Source of the DNA: Bacteroidota bacterium
Lineage (GTDB): Bacteria; Bacteroidota; Bacteroidia; B-17B0; Aurantibacillaceae
Direction: 5' to 3'
Length of the DNA stretch: 64,000 bases
NCBI GenBank assembly: GCA_003153315.1
Contig: PLYA01000010.1
Location: forward strand, 1 to 64,000
The translations under genes were made by a program, and so were the position numbers. Of this stretch, positions 16,961 to 26,039 are shown in pieces; positions within the stretch are counted from its first letter, which is position 1; each line of letters begins with the position of its first letter. The notes beneath the pieces were generated by a model. It was not told where the DNA came from, ran no database searches, and saw nothing but the letters and a program-made list of their open reading frames with translations.

Positions 16961-17953
16961 ATGTATTTACTACCTTTAGCCGTTTTGAAGCGTATTAAAT
17001 TTATATTTATATTTTTTATTGCTCACATTATACATGCCCAGCAATATCCTTTTTGGACACAGTATAGAAGTAATTTATTTTTAATGAATCCTGCTGTTGC
17101 CGGTACTCGCAGAGATATTGACGTTGGAATATCATACCGCGATCAATGGGTTGGTTTTGCAGGTGCTCCAAAAACAATGAGCGCGAGCTTAAATGCAAAA
17201 TTATATAAAGGTAAGATGGGTGTTGGAGGCTATGTTTTTCAGGATAAAATAGGTCCTTTTAGTTATTTAAGTGCAGCCTTTGCTTATGCTTTCAAAATCA
17301 AATTTGATGATGTGGCACTTTCTATCGGAGCCAACGGAAGTTATAATACGATGGGAATTAATGGAGCATCTTTAACTTACCAAAATACGCAGGATCAGGC
17401 TTTATTTAATGTTATATCTACACAAAAGGCAAAAGCTTTTAATGCTGCTGGCGGAGTACTCCTTTATAACGACAGGTTTTTTATATCTCTTTCTATGAAT
17501 AATTTAGCAGGTACTACTTATAATTATGATAAAACGATGGAGGTAGTAAAACGAGGTATTTATAAAACTGTTCCTCATTATTGTGCATCTGTAGGTTATA
17601 ATTGGAGTGAGAACCCAAATTTCATATGGGAAAACAATCTAATGGCAGTATTTGTTGCAGGTACGCCAATTTTAGTAGATTATTATTTACGTTTGCACAT
17701 AAAAAATGCTTTCTTTTTTGGAGCGGGAATACGTTTGGGTGTTGCAGTTGTGGGACAACTAGGATACACTTTTCCCGAATGGGGTCAAATTAGTTATTCT
17801 TACGACTATAGTACAAATGGATTAGCCCCCTATAACGCTGGTTCACATGAAATTAAATTGTCAATTTTTTATTCGAAAGCAAAACAACAAAAGGGCAAAG
17901 GGTTAGGAGAATTTAAAAACCAAAAATACCAGAATAAATTTATTATATATTGA
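16961..17953 (+). CDS. PorP/SprF family outer-membrane protein
   Basis: Outer-membrane barrel of the T9SS-associated PorP/SprF family, 330 residues. After a signal sequence ending near HIIHAQ comes the family opening [23 protein letters not shown], followed by beta strands and the conserved ending [26 protein letters not shown]. PorP/SprF proteins often help secrete or anchor a specific large cargo encoded next door. Here the divergent neighbour (16039-16845) is the candidate partner. The stop codon overlaps the aroC start (TGATG), so it may be cotranscribed with an unrelated housekeeping gene. A second family member lies at 49772-50737. Confidence 0.92.
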   Translation: MYLLPLAVLKRIKFIFIFFIAHIIHAQQYPFWTQYRSNLFLMNPAVAGTRRDIDVGISYRDQWVGFAGAPKTMSASLNAKLYKGKMGVGGYVFQDKIGPFSYLSAAFAYAFKIKFDDVALSIGANGSYNTMGINGASLTYQNTQDQALFNVISTQKAKAFNAAGGVLLYNDRFFISLSMNNLAGTTYNYDKTMEVVKRGIYKTVPHYCASVGYNWSENPNFIWENNLMAVFVAGTPILVDYYLRLHIKNAFFFGAGIRLGVAVVGQLGYTFPEWGQISYSYDYSTNGLAPYNAGSHEIKLSIFYSKAKQQKGKGLGEFKNQKYQNKFIIY

Positions 17954-19029
17954 TGGGAAATTCTTTTGGTACTATTTTTAAATTTACAAGTTATGGGGAA
18001 TCACACGGAGAAGCCATTGGTGGTATTATTGATGGATGCCCAGCTGGCTTGAAAATTGATATTGATTTTATTCAAAAAGAACTTGATAGGAGAAAACCGG
18101 GGCAATCTCATATTGTTACGCAACGCAAAGAAAGCGATACGATAAATTTTTTATCAGGAATATTTGAAGGTATTACAACAGGCGCACCCATTGGTTTCGT
18201 TATCCATAATGAAAACCAAAAGAGTAAGGATTATGAGCATTTAAAAGATGTGTTTCGCCCTTCTCACGCAGACTATACTTATGAAGAAAAATACGGTCAT
18301 CGCGATTACAGAGGTGGCGGTCATTCATCTGCAAGGGAAACAGCCTGTAGAGTAGTTGCAGGAGCTATTGCAAAACTTTTATTGCAACACTATAAGGTAA
18401 CTATTTTTGCTTATGTATCTCAGGTACATCATATTAAATTAAATAAATCGCACACAGAAATAAACGCTTCTGAAATAGAAAAGAATATCATTCGCTGTCC
18501 GGATGAACAAGTGGCAAAGCAAATGATTGAATATATTGAAAGTATAAGAAAACAAGGCGATACAGTTGGCGGGACAATTACCTGTGTTGCACAACATGTT
18601 CCCATAGGATTAGGTGAGCCTGTGTTTGATAAACTACATGCCGAGTTGGGAAAAGCTATGTTAAGTATTAATGCTGTTAAAGGTTTTGAATACGGAGCAG
18701 GGTTTGATGCTGTTAATTACAAAGGTTCTGAATTAAATGATGTTTTTGAAAGCAACAATGGTATCCGCACCAAAACAAATTACAGTGGTGGCATACAGGG
18801 CGGTATAAGCAATGGAGAGGATATTTATTTTAATGTAGCCTTTAAGCCGGTTGCAACCATTATGCAGAAGCAACAAAGTGTAAATAAAGCAGGCGATGAA
18901 ATAATTATAGAGGGGCAAGGAAGGCATGACCCTTGTGTACTGCCTCGAGCTGTGCCTATTGTAGAAGCCATGTGCGCGCTGGTATTGGCAGATTATTTAT
19001 TATTGAACAAACTATCTAAATTGGATTAG
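17953..19029 (+). CDS. aroC: Chorismate synthase
   Basis: Last enzyme of the shikimate pathway: it converts 5-enolpyruvylshikimate 3-phosphate to chorismate using reduced FMN. The start [19 protein letters not shown] and the signature [16 protein letters not shown] are diagnostic; [17 protein letters not shown] is the conserved C-terminal site. The 358 residues are the normal length. I chose ATG at 17953 over a TTG one codon earlier because it matches the family N-terminus; it shares one base with the PorP/SprF stop, so translation is coupled. Confidence 0.97.
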   Translation: MGNSFGTIFKFTSYGESHGEAIGGIIDGCPAGLKIDIDFIQKELDRRKPGQSHIVTQRKESDTINFLSGIFEGITTGAPIGFVIHNENQKSKDYEHLKDVFRPSHADYTYEEKYGHRDYRGGGHSSARETACRVVAGAIAKLLLQHYKVTIFAYVSQVHHIKLNKSHTEINASEIEKNIIRCPDEQVAKQMIEYIESIRKQGDTVGGTITCVAQHVPIGLGEPVFDKLHAELGKAMLSINAVKGFEYGAGFDAVNYKGSELNDVFESNNGIRTKTNYSGGIQGGISNGEDIYFNVAFKPVATIMQKQQSVNKAGDEIIIEGQGRHDPCVLPRAVPIVEAMCALVLADYLLLNKLSKLD

Positions 19030-19096
19030 AAATAATTAAAACAAAACATATTTTAAATCTTGTAAAAATTCAGATATTTACGCAAAATAGAAAAAC

Positions 19097-19618
19097 ATGG
19101 AAGCTCTTTTAGAAATATTAAAAATACTGATTCCTGCGGCGGCAGTATTTGCAGCAACATACTTTATTGTAAGAACATTCTTAGCTAATGATCAAAAACG
19201 CAGAGATTACGAATTGCGTAAGTCTCAAATGAATATTACTACACCTATACGCCTGCAGGCATACGAGCGTATTATTCTTTTTTTAGAACGTATAGAACCA
19301 AATAACCTTGTTTTACGCACCAACAAAGCTGGTATGAACGTACCTACCTTACATTCGGAACTTATTAAAACTATTAAGACAGAATATGAACACAACATAT
19401 CCCAGCAAATTTATGTGAGTGCAAATGCATGGCATTTGGTAAAAACAGCAAAAGAAGAAACTATTAAGTTAATAAATATATCTGTTACTAAAGTGCCTGA
19501 AAGTGCCAAAGGACAAGATCTTTCACAGGTTATCTTGCATATTGCATCTAGTGTGGAGAAAACGCCTACACAAATAGCCATTGAGTTTTTAAAGAAAGAA
19601 GTTGCTCAGCATTTTTAA
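19097..19618 (+). CDS. Membrane-anchored protein linked to mutAB, unknown function
   Basis: Unknown protein of 173 residues with one N-terminal membrane helix (about 7-27) followed by a charged segment (NDQKRRDYELRKSQMN) and a mainly helical cytoplasmic domain. The motif TPIRLQAYERIILFLERI and the end SVEKTPTQIAIEFLKKEV look conserved in type; I recall similar proteins next to methylmalonyl-CoA mutase genes in Bacteroidota, but cannot confirm it here. It lies 38 bases before mutA in the same direction, so it probably begins the mut operon. Confidence 0.7.
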   Translation: MEALLEILKILIPAAAVFAATYFIVRTFLANDQKRRDYELRKSQMNITTPIRLQAYERIILFLERIEPNNLVLRTNKAGMNVPTLHSELIKTIKTEYEHNISQQIYVSANAWHLVKTAKEETIKLINISVTKVPESAKGQDLSQVILHIASSVEKTPTQIAIEFLKKEVAQHF

Positions 19619-19656
19619 TGGCTGCACAATATAGTTGTTGAATGGTTTACTGAAAA

Positions 19657-20997
19657 ATGAAAAAACTATTTTCTGAATTTAAGGCTGCAACAGCACAGGA
19701 TTGGAAAAACCAAATCGTAAAAGATTTAAAAGGAGTTGAATTTGAAAAACTGGTATGGAACCATACCAATGGTTTTGATATAAATCCTTTCTATACTTCT
19801 GAAGATATACAAGCTAAAAACAAATCTTTATTTACGAATACCGATTGGGATGTTTGCGAACAAATTACGGTTACCAATGAACAACAAGCCAACGCCCGTG
19901 CCATAAAAGCATTGGAAGGTGACGCAAGCGGTTTATCATTTTACATTCTGAAGAAGATAGATACGAAAGCTTTACTAAAAGGTATTTCCTTGGAACATAT
20001 CTACACACAGTTTTTTATCAGTAATGATGCCTTGCATGTGTTGGATGATTTGAAAAATGAATATGGTAAAATAAACGTGCACGATGGTAAACTAAAGTGT
20101 TTTATAAACATAGACCCCATTTGTTTGTTTGCATTTTATGGTGAGTGGCATGTGGATGAAGCAAAAGATATTTCAGTTCTCAAACAATTAGTACATATCC
20201 CGGTAAACGTAAGTTTGTATCAGGAGGCAGGCGCTAATACCATTACAGAGCTTGCCTGCGGACTGGCACACTCTAACGAATATTTTAATTACCTCGCTAA
20301 CCAAAAGGTATTAAAAGATAAAACACTTCATTTTACTTTTTCCATCGGTTCTGATTTCTTTACTGAGATAGCCAAGCTAAGGGCTTTTAGAAAACTAATT
20401 GCTTTGCTTCAGGAACAATACCAGACAAACTTTAACGTGCATATCCACGCACAGACTTCACAACAAAACAAAAGCAACTTAGATGCGTATACCAATATGT
20501 TGCGTAGCACAACTGAAGGAATGAGCGCTGTTATTGGAGGTTGCAACAGTTTATGTGTGTTGCCTTATGATGAAACCTTTAGTGATGCAAGTGAATTCAG
20601 TTCGCGTATTTCCCGCAATCAGCAATTTGTTTTTAAAGAAGAAAGTTATTTAAATAAAGTAGCCGATATGGCTGCCGGCTCTTATTATATTGAAACGTTA
20701 ACCGATGAAATAGCTGTCAAAGCCTGGTCAGCATTTAAGCACATAGAAAGCAAAGGCGGTTTTCTTGCCTGCCTGAAATCGAATTACATACAGGATACAA
20801 TAAAACAACAAGCCGATGTTTTGATACAACAATTCAAAGAAGAAAAAATTGTGTTGGTTGGTGTAAATAAATTCAAGAACCCTAAAGAACAGGAAGAAAT
20901 AAGAGTCAAGAAACAAGACGTAAAATCAAAGTCGGCCATCATTACTCCAATCAACCCCATTTGCTTAAGCGATTATTTAGTGAAAGAAAATGCGTAA
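19657..20997 (+). CDS. mutA: Methylmalonyl-CoA mutase small (beta) subunit
   Basis: Non-catalytic partner of MutB in the heterodimeric mutase. The 446 residues cover the TIM-barrel-like domain ([26 protein letters not shown] near the start; [31 protein letters not shown] near 310-345). The C-terminal cobalamin-like domain found in longer beta subunits is absent, which is the usual short form in Bacteroidota. It overlaps mutB by 8 bases. With MutB it isomerises methylmalonyl-CoA and succinyl-CoA. Confidence 0.93.
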   Translation: MKKLFSEFKAATAQDWKNQIVKDLKGVEFEKLVWNHTNGFDINPFYTSEDIQAKNKSLFTNTDWDVCEQITVTNEQQANARAIKALEGDASGLSFYILKKIDTKALLKGISLEHIYTQFFISNDALHVLDDLKNEYGKINVHDGKLKCFINIDPICLFAFYGEWHVDEAKDISVLKQLVHIPVNVSLYQEAGANTITELACGLAHSNEYFNYLANQKVLKDKTLHFTFSIGSDFFTEIAKLRAFRKLIALLQEQYQTNFNVHIHAQTSQQNKSNLDAYTNMLRSTTEGMSAVIGGCNSLCVLPYDETFSDASEFSSRISRNQQFVFKEESYLNKVADMAAGSYYIETLTDEIAVKAWSAFKHIESKGGFLACLKSNYIQDTIKQQADVLIQQFKEEKIVLVGVNKFKNPKEQEEIRVKKQDVKSKSAIITPINPICLSDYLVKENA

Positions 20998-23128
20998 AGA
21001 TTTTTCAAATATTTCTTACAAATCTGCTCTTTCTAATAAGGATGAGAAATCTAATACAAACCTTCCTTTTCAAACAGCAGAACAAATTGAATTAAAGAAC
21101 ACGTATTCTACAGATGATTTAAAAGATGCCGAACACTTGCATTTTGCTGCGGGCATTGCTCCGTTTTTACGCGGACCCTATAGCAGCATGTATGTACAGA
21201 ACCCCTGGACAATAAGGCAATATGCAGGTTTCAGCACAGCTGAAGAAAGCAATGCTTTTTACAGAAGAAATTTAGCAGGCGGGCAAAAGGGTTTATCTGT
21301 TGCATTTGATCTGGCTACGCACCGCGGTTACGATAGCGATCATGAGCGTGTAGTAGGCGATGTGGGTAAAGCAGGCGTTGCGATTGATTCTATCCTTGAC
21401 ATGAAAGTGCTGTTCGATCAGATACCGCTCGATCAAATGAGTGTATCGATGACGATGAACGGCGCGGTACTTCCTATACTTGCTTTTTACATAGTAGCTG
21501 CCGAAGAGCAGGGTGTGAGCATGGATAAACTTAGTGGCACCATTCAGAATGATATTCTGAAAGAGTTTATGGTGCGCAATACATACATCTATCCGCCTAC
21601 TCCATCCATGAAAATAATTGCGGATATTTTTGAGTTCACCTCTCAAAAGATGCCAAAATTCAATTCCATTTCCATTAGCGGTTATCACATGCAGGAAGCC
21701 GGAGCTACCGCCGATATTGAGCTTGCATATACCTTAGCAGACGGATTGGAATACATACGCACCGGTATTAAAGCCGGATTAAACATTGATGATTTTGCCC
21801 CTCGCTTGTCTTTCTTTTGGGCAATAGGCATGAACCATTTTATGGAGATTGCCAAAATGCGCGCGGCACGTATGCTGTGGGCCAAGCTGGTAAAACAATT
21901 TGAACCGAAGAATGCAAAATCTATGGCATTGCGCACGCACTGCCAAACCAGCGGTTGGAGCTTAACGGAGCAAGACCCTTTTAATAACGTAGCACGCACT
22001 TGTATAGAGGCTTTGGCTGCGGCTATGGGCGGCACACAAAGTTTACATACCAATGCGCTTGATGAAGCCATTGCATTACCAACCGATTTTTCGGCACGCA
22101 TTGCACGCAACACACAAATTTACCTGCAACACGAAACTAATATCTGTAAAGTGGTTGACCCTTGGGGTGGTTCGTATTATGTGGAATATCTCACACAGCA
22201 AATTGCCGAGAAAGCCTGGACTTTAATTGAAGAAGTTGAAAAGCTGGGCGGTATGACGCAGGCTATTGAATCGGGTATACCAAAAATGCGTATTGAAGAG
22301 GCCGCTGCACGTAAGCAGGCACGCATAGACAGCGGTAAAGATATTATTGTGGGAGTGAATGCGTATCAAACGGATGAGAAAACCAACATCGAAATACGTG
22401 ATGTAGATAATACCAAAGTACGCACGCAACAAATAGAACGTTTACAAAAATTAAAAGCAGAACGAAATAGCACTGAGGTAGAAAAAGCCCTGAATGCCTT
22501 GACCGAAGCGGCTAAAACAGGCAAAGGAAATTTACTGGAACTAAGTATCAATGCAGCAAGAGTTCGTGCGTCCCTGGGCGAAATATCTTTTGCGCTGGAG
22601 AAAGTGTACGGACGATATAAAGCCACCAGTCGTTCTATTGCAGGTGTTTACTCAAAAGAAATTGCCATGGATAAAGATTTTGCCAAAGCCCGTGAAATGG
22701 CTGATGCCTTTGCAGAGCTTGATGGGCGCCGTCCGCGTATTATGATTGCCAAAATGGGACAAGACGGGCACGACCGCGGCGCTAAAGTTATTGCCACCAG
22801 TTTTGCCGATTTAGGTTTTGATGTAGATATCGGTCCCCTGTTTCAAACGCCTGCAGAGGCTGCCAAACAAGCGGTTGAGAACGATGTACATATTATAGGT
22901 GTATCAAGTTTAGCGGCAGGACATAAAACTCTGGTGCCGCAATTAGTAGAAGAATTAAAAAAATATAAACGCGAGGATATTTTAATTGTCGTAGGTGGTG
23001 TTATCCCTCAACAGGATTATGATTTTCTTTACAAAGCCGGGGCCACCGCTATATTCGGGCCGGGCACCGTTATTGCCAAAGCAGCACAGGATATATTAAA
23101 AGTACTAACCCAACAAACCTCCAAATAA
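20990..23128 (+). CDS. mutB: Methylmalonyl-CoA mutase large (alpha) subunit
   Basis: Catalytic adenosylcobalamin-dependent subunit that interconverts methylmalonyl-CoA and succinyl-CoA. The 712 residues have the substrate barrel ([20 protein letters not shown], near 62-82) and the C-terminal B12 domain with DGHDRG: the cobalt-ligating histidine is His594, followed by SSLAAGH and the VGGVIP glycine loop. The length is normal. It overlaps mutA by 8 bases and the lipoprotein gene starts directly after its stop. The epimerase and the meaB-type chaperone are not in the window. Confidence 0.97.
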   Translation: MRKDFSNISYKSALSNKDEKSNTNLPFQTAEQIELKNTYSTDDLKDAEHLHFAAGIAPFLRGPYSSMYVQNPWTIRQYAGFSTAEESNAFYRRNLAGGQKGLSVAFDLATHRGYDSDHERVVGDVGKAGVAIDSILDMKVLFDQIPLDQMSVSMTMNGAVLPILAFYIVAAEEQGVSMDKLSGTIQNDILKEFMVRNTYIYPPTPSMKIIADIFEFTSQKMPKFNSISISGYHMQEAGATADIELAYTLADGLEYIRTGIKAGLNIDDFAPRLSFFWAIGMNHFMEIAKMRAARMLWAKLVKQFEPKNAKSMALRTHCQTSGWSLTEQDPFNNVARTCIEALAAAMGGTQSLHTNALDEAIALPTDFSARIARNTQIYLQHETNICKVVDPWGGSYYVEYLTQQIAEKAWTLIEEVEKLGGMTQAIESGIPKMRIEEAAARKQARIDSGKDIIVGVNAYQTDEKTNIEIRDVDNTKVRTQQIERLQKLKAERNSTEVEKALNALTEAAKTGKGNLLELSINAARVRASLGEISFALEKVYGRYKATSRSIAGVYSKEIAMDKDFAKAREMADAFAELDGRRPRIMIAKMGQDGHDRGAKVIATSFADLGFDVDIGPLFQTPAEAAKQAVENDVHIIGVSSLAAGHKTLVPQLVEELKKYKREDILIVVGGVIPQQDYDFLYKAGATAIFGPGTVIAKAAQDILKVLTQQTSK

Positions 23129-23698
23129 ATGTATAAAGCCCTTTCTTTTTTTACCACCGTTCTTTTTATCATGAGTTGTAACCAAGCTCCTAAAAAAGAA
23201 GAAACCGAAATGGGTGGACCGCACGTTACGGCTCCTGTAGATTCTTTAGTAAAGAGTGTGCACGCTGCTTCACCAAAAGATTCGGGCGATTTAGAGAAAG
23301 AAAATAATTTTAAGCTCGAGAATTACATGGTGTATTCTTATCCGCCCGATGATTATATCACCGTAAACAAAACCTGCGTTGTTGTTATTTATCCCACGGG
23401 CGACCAGTCTGCAAAAATGCAAAAGCATATGGGCGAAGAAGATTATTCTACCACGGCAGATGATTATGCTTTTTATCAATCACAATATATAGAAGCCGCC
23501 AACAAACGTAAGATAGAAACCGTGAGCCCCGATAAACGCTATATAAAGTTTGTGGGTGATAAAAAAATGGTGGTGCTAGACCGTTGCGCCAAAGTTTCAG
23601 GCGGATGGATGGTTATTTTATTCCGCCCGGATAGCCTGCCCCGCATATCAGGAGATGTGGAAGCCGATACAGCTTTTGTGCATTATTTCGGGAAGTAG
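23129..23698 (+). CDS. Putative lipoprotein, unknown function
   Basis: A predicted lipoprotein of 189 residues. The N-terminus MYKALSFFTTVLFIMSC is a lipobox signal with Cys17 as the lipid-bearing residue. A linker rich in K, E and P follows (about 20-60), then a globular domain from about residue 70 (YPPDDYITVNKTCVVVIYPTG to DVEADTAFVHYFGK) that I do not recognise. It begins immediately after the mutB stop (0-base gap), so it belongs to the mut operon. The stop is only 40 bases from repeat array 2, with no terminator between. Confidence 0.7.
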   Translation: MYKALSFFTTVLFIMSCNQAPKKEETEMGGPHVTAPVDSLVKSVHAASPKDSGDLEKENNFKLENYMVYSYPPDDYITVNKTCVVVIYPTGDQSAKMQKHMGEEDYSTTADDYAFYQSQYIEAANKRKIETVSPDKRYIKFVGDKKMVVLDRCAKVSGGWMVILFRPDSLPRISGDVEADTAFVHYFGK

Positions 23699-23738
23699 TA
23701 TTACTTTCTAAAAATCATTTCTTACTGCAAAAAAATGT

Positions 23739-23990
23739 AGCCTTACACACTTTCAGAGATGTGTTACACAGATTCAGAGATCTGTTACACGAGTTCGAAG
23801 ACCCGTTACACTGATTCGGAGGCCTGTTACACGCGTTCAGAGATGTGTGACGCGGATTCGGAGATGTGTGACACGAGTTCGGAAGTATGTGACATGGATT
23901 CGGAGATATGTGACACGCGTTCGAAGACCCGTTACGCGGATTCGGAGACCCGTTACACGGGTTCAAACATCATTTACACGAATTCAGAGA
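23739..23990. repeat. 21-bp phased repeat array 2 (12 units)
   Basis: Twelve contiguous units of exactly 21 bp without an indel. The common pattern is TGTGTTACACG, then variable A/G bases, TTC, RGAGA. T5, AC at positions 7-8 and TTC at 14-16 are invariant in all twelve; positions 1-3 and 11-13 vary. It lies downstream of the mut operon and before the hairpin at 24133-24164, so it may sit in a 3' untranslated region. Frames stay open on both strands over much of it. Confidence 0.92.
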
Positions 23991-24095
23991 GCTCAAACAG
24001 CCAAAAAAACAACCTTTTACAAGCAATTTTTGTTAATGGCTGTTAAAATTTAGGGTTGGGAAGAGAAAATATCCTTCCTGGAATGGCTTTCTAAT

Positions 24096-24126
24096 GTCAT
24101 TGCGAGCGAAGCGCGGCAATCTCATC
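24096..24126. repeat. REP-like palindromic fragment
   Basis: GTCATTGCGAGCGAAGCGCGGCAATCTCATC (given as type: GTCATTGCGAG, then GAAGCGCGGCAATCTC) matches the dispersed palindrome style seen at 3461-3526. ATTGC pairs with GCAAT around a GC-rich centre. Confidence 0.5.
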
Positions 24127-24132
24127 TTATAG

Positions 24133-24164
24133 CAAAACCCTTCTTAGAAATAAGAGGGGTTTTG
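24133..24164 (+). terminator. Terminator after array 2
   Basis: CAAAACCC-TTCTTA pairs with TAAGA-GGGGTTTTG, with a T-rich tail. It is the first terminator-like hairpin after the mut operon, so the array and the REP fragment lie upstream of it. Confidence 0.65.
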
Positions 24165-24175
24165 TTTTGTTTTTA

Positions 24176-24183
24176 TATCTTTA
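24176..24183 (+). promoter_or_regulatory. -7-like box of the SBBP gene
   Basis: TATCTTTA, one base off TAnnTTTG, ends 5 bases before the ATG at 24189. Confidence 0.35.
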
Positions 24184-24188
24184 CAGTA

Positions 24189-25874
24189 ATGAAGAAAATA
24201 CTATTTGCCTATATAATTGTTTTTGCTTTTAAAGCAAACGCTCAAACTTGGGAATGGGGTGTTGGTGCAAGAGATACTTTTGCTTCTGGTAATGAGGGTT
24301 ATGCTATTACTATAGATACACTTGGTAATTCTTATAGTACTGGCGCATTTAACAGTGGTGCTATTTCATTTGGTTCGACTACATTGATAAATACTGGGGG
24401 ACATTATGATGTATTCCTTGCAAAATATGATTCAAATGGCAACCCAATTTGGGCGGTTAAGCCAAATGGAACTGAAACAGCAGACAATTGGACACAATCG
24501 GTTAGTTCAGATAAGAATGCAAATATTTTTTTAACTGGATTCTTTGGTAGTTCCAATCTAATTTTTGGCACTTATACCCTTACAAATGTTGGAGTAAATA
24601 ATATATTTCTCGTGAAATATGACAAGAATGGCAATGTCTTATGGGCAAAGAGTGCTGGCGGTTCGTCTTCTGATTTAGGCTACTCAGTAAGTGCAGATAT
24701 AAATGGAAACGCTATTGTAACAGGAAATTTTTCTAGCCCAACTATTGTATTTGGTTCATATACCCTTACAAATACAAGCCATAACAGTACTTACTCTAAT
24801 AATTATTTCATTGCAAAATACGATGCAAATGGAAATGTTCTGTGGGCAAAAAATGATATAGATACAAATGGTAATGGTTTAAGTTCTTCTATAAGTACTG
24901 ACATCAATGGTAATTCCTATGTAACAGGTTCACTTTACAATACAATTATTATTGATACTTATACTTTAACAAGTAGTGTTCCCAGTAATGGTAATTCTGT
25001 TTTTCTTGCTAAGTATGACCCAAATGGCAATGTACTTTGGGCAAAAACCTCCACCGGGTCTGGTGGTGGTGGTCCTAATTTTGTTACCACAGATGCTAGT
25101 GGAAATGTTTTTGTTACTGGCTATTTTTTACCCCCAAACATTATGTTTGGAACAACTATGCTTACACCAGACAGTATAGGAGCTGGACTCTCAAGCGCAA
25201 TATTTATTACAAAATATGATGCAAATGGTAATGTTCTTTGGGTAAAAGGTGCTGGGGGTACTTATCATGATGTTGGTTACTCTGTTAGCACTTATACAGG
25301 AGGTGTCATTGTTTCAGGAGGTTTTACAAGCCCCCATATTACTTTCGGTACATATACTCTTACACCACCTCCTAATGCTACTGACCCATTTTTCATAGTT
25401 CAATACGATTTAAACGGAGAGGTAATTTGTGCTTCTGCATTAACTAGTGGTGGCGATGACCAAAATGGTGTGAGCGTTGATAAATATGGTTATGCTTATA
25501 TATGTGGAGATTATCAAGTAAATCCGTTGTTTGTGGTCGGCTCAGACACATTACCTCTAACTGCGGAGGAACAGGTTTTTGTTGCTAAGTGGTTAGGTAA
25601 TTGCAATAGAGCAGGAATTGAGGAATATGCAAACGGTAATGCGAGAGTAAACGTTTACCCCAACCCCAACACCGGTAGTTTTGTTATAGAGCCACAAAAT
25701 ACATTGTACAATGTACGTTGTACCCTGTACGATGTAAATGGAAAAGCTGTATTAAGCCAAACTATAAATGGCAAAACAAGTATAGATGCCAGCAGCTTAA
25801 ATGAAGGCGTTTATAACATAAGCCTGCAAAGCAATGAGGGCGTGGTAAATAAAAGGTTGGTTATAGTGAGGTAA
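24189..25874 (+). CDS. SBBP-repeat beta-propeller protein with T9SS sorting domain
   Basis: Secreted protein of 561 residues from the ATG at 24189; an earlier in-frame ATG (24162) would place nine hydrophobic residues before a good signal peptide (MKKILFAYIIVFAFKANAQ) and lies inside the terminator. The body has about seven repeats of 50-60 residues, with cores like VFLAKYDxNGNVLWAK and SVSxDxNGNxxVTGxF, the SBBP propeller type. The last 75 residues are a T9SS type A domain starting VNVYPNPNTGSF. That domain is almost identical in residues and DNA to the one in 40182-41453. Confidence 0.87.
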   Translation: MKKILFAYIIVFAFKANAQTWEWGVGARDTFASGNEGYAITIDTLGNSYSTGAFNSGAISFGSTTLINTGGHYDVFLAKYDSNGNPIWAVKPNGTETADNWTQSVSSDKNANIFLTGFFGSSNLIFGTYTLTNVGVNNIFLVKYDKNGNVLWAKSAGGSSSDLGYSVSADINGNAIVTGNFSSPTIVFGSYTLTNTSHNSTYSNNYFIAKYDANGNVLWAKNDIDTNGNGLSSSISTDINGNSYVTGSLYNTIIIDTYTLTSSVPSNGNSVFLAKYDPNGNVLWAKTSTGSGGGGPNFVTTDASGNVFVTGYFLPPNIMFGTTMLTPDSIGAGLSSAIFITKYDANGNVLWVKGAGGTYHDVGYSVSTYTGGVIVSGGFTSPHITFGTYTLTPPPNATDPFFIVQYDLNGEVICASALTSGGDDQNGVSVDKYGYAYICGDYQVNPLFVVGSDTLPLTAEEQVFVAKWLGNCNRAGIEEYANGNARVNVYPNPNTGSFVIEPQNTLYNVRCTLYDVNGKAVLSQTINGKTSIDASSLNEGVYNISLQSNEGVVNKRLVIVR

Positions 25875-25980
25875 TTTATCTTTGTGGTTAACGCAAAAAT
25901 AGTTACTGAAAAGTAGGTGAATTTTGTCTTTAAAACATTTGTAAAACCTGCTGATTTGTTAAAAATTACCGCTTATACCA

Positions 25981-26015
25981 TTTTTTGTTTTTAAAATCCA
26001 TTTTCTCTAAATTTG
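25981..26015 (+). promoter_or_regulatory. Promoter of the M43 protease gene
   Basis: TTTTTTG (25981-25987) and TAAATTTG (26008-26015) are 20 bases apart, a textbook Bacteroidota arrangement; ATG at 26040. Confidence 0.65.
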
Positions 26016-26039
26016 ACTATCATTTAAACAATAAAAGAA

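Noticed and set aside
17950-17952. TTG start of aroC
   Set aside because: ATG at 17953 matches the family N-terminus MGNSFG; TTG adds one residue only.
23715-24053. Frames over array 2 on both strands
   Set aside because: Same reason: phase of the repeat keeps frames open; no promoter or neighbouring homologue supports them.
24162-24188. ATG 24162 as start of the SBBP gene
   Set aside because: It is inside the terminator arm; ATG 24189 begins a standard signal peptide.
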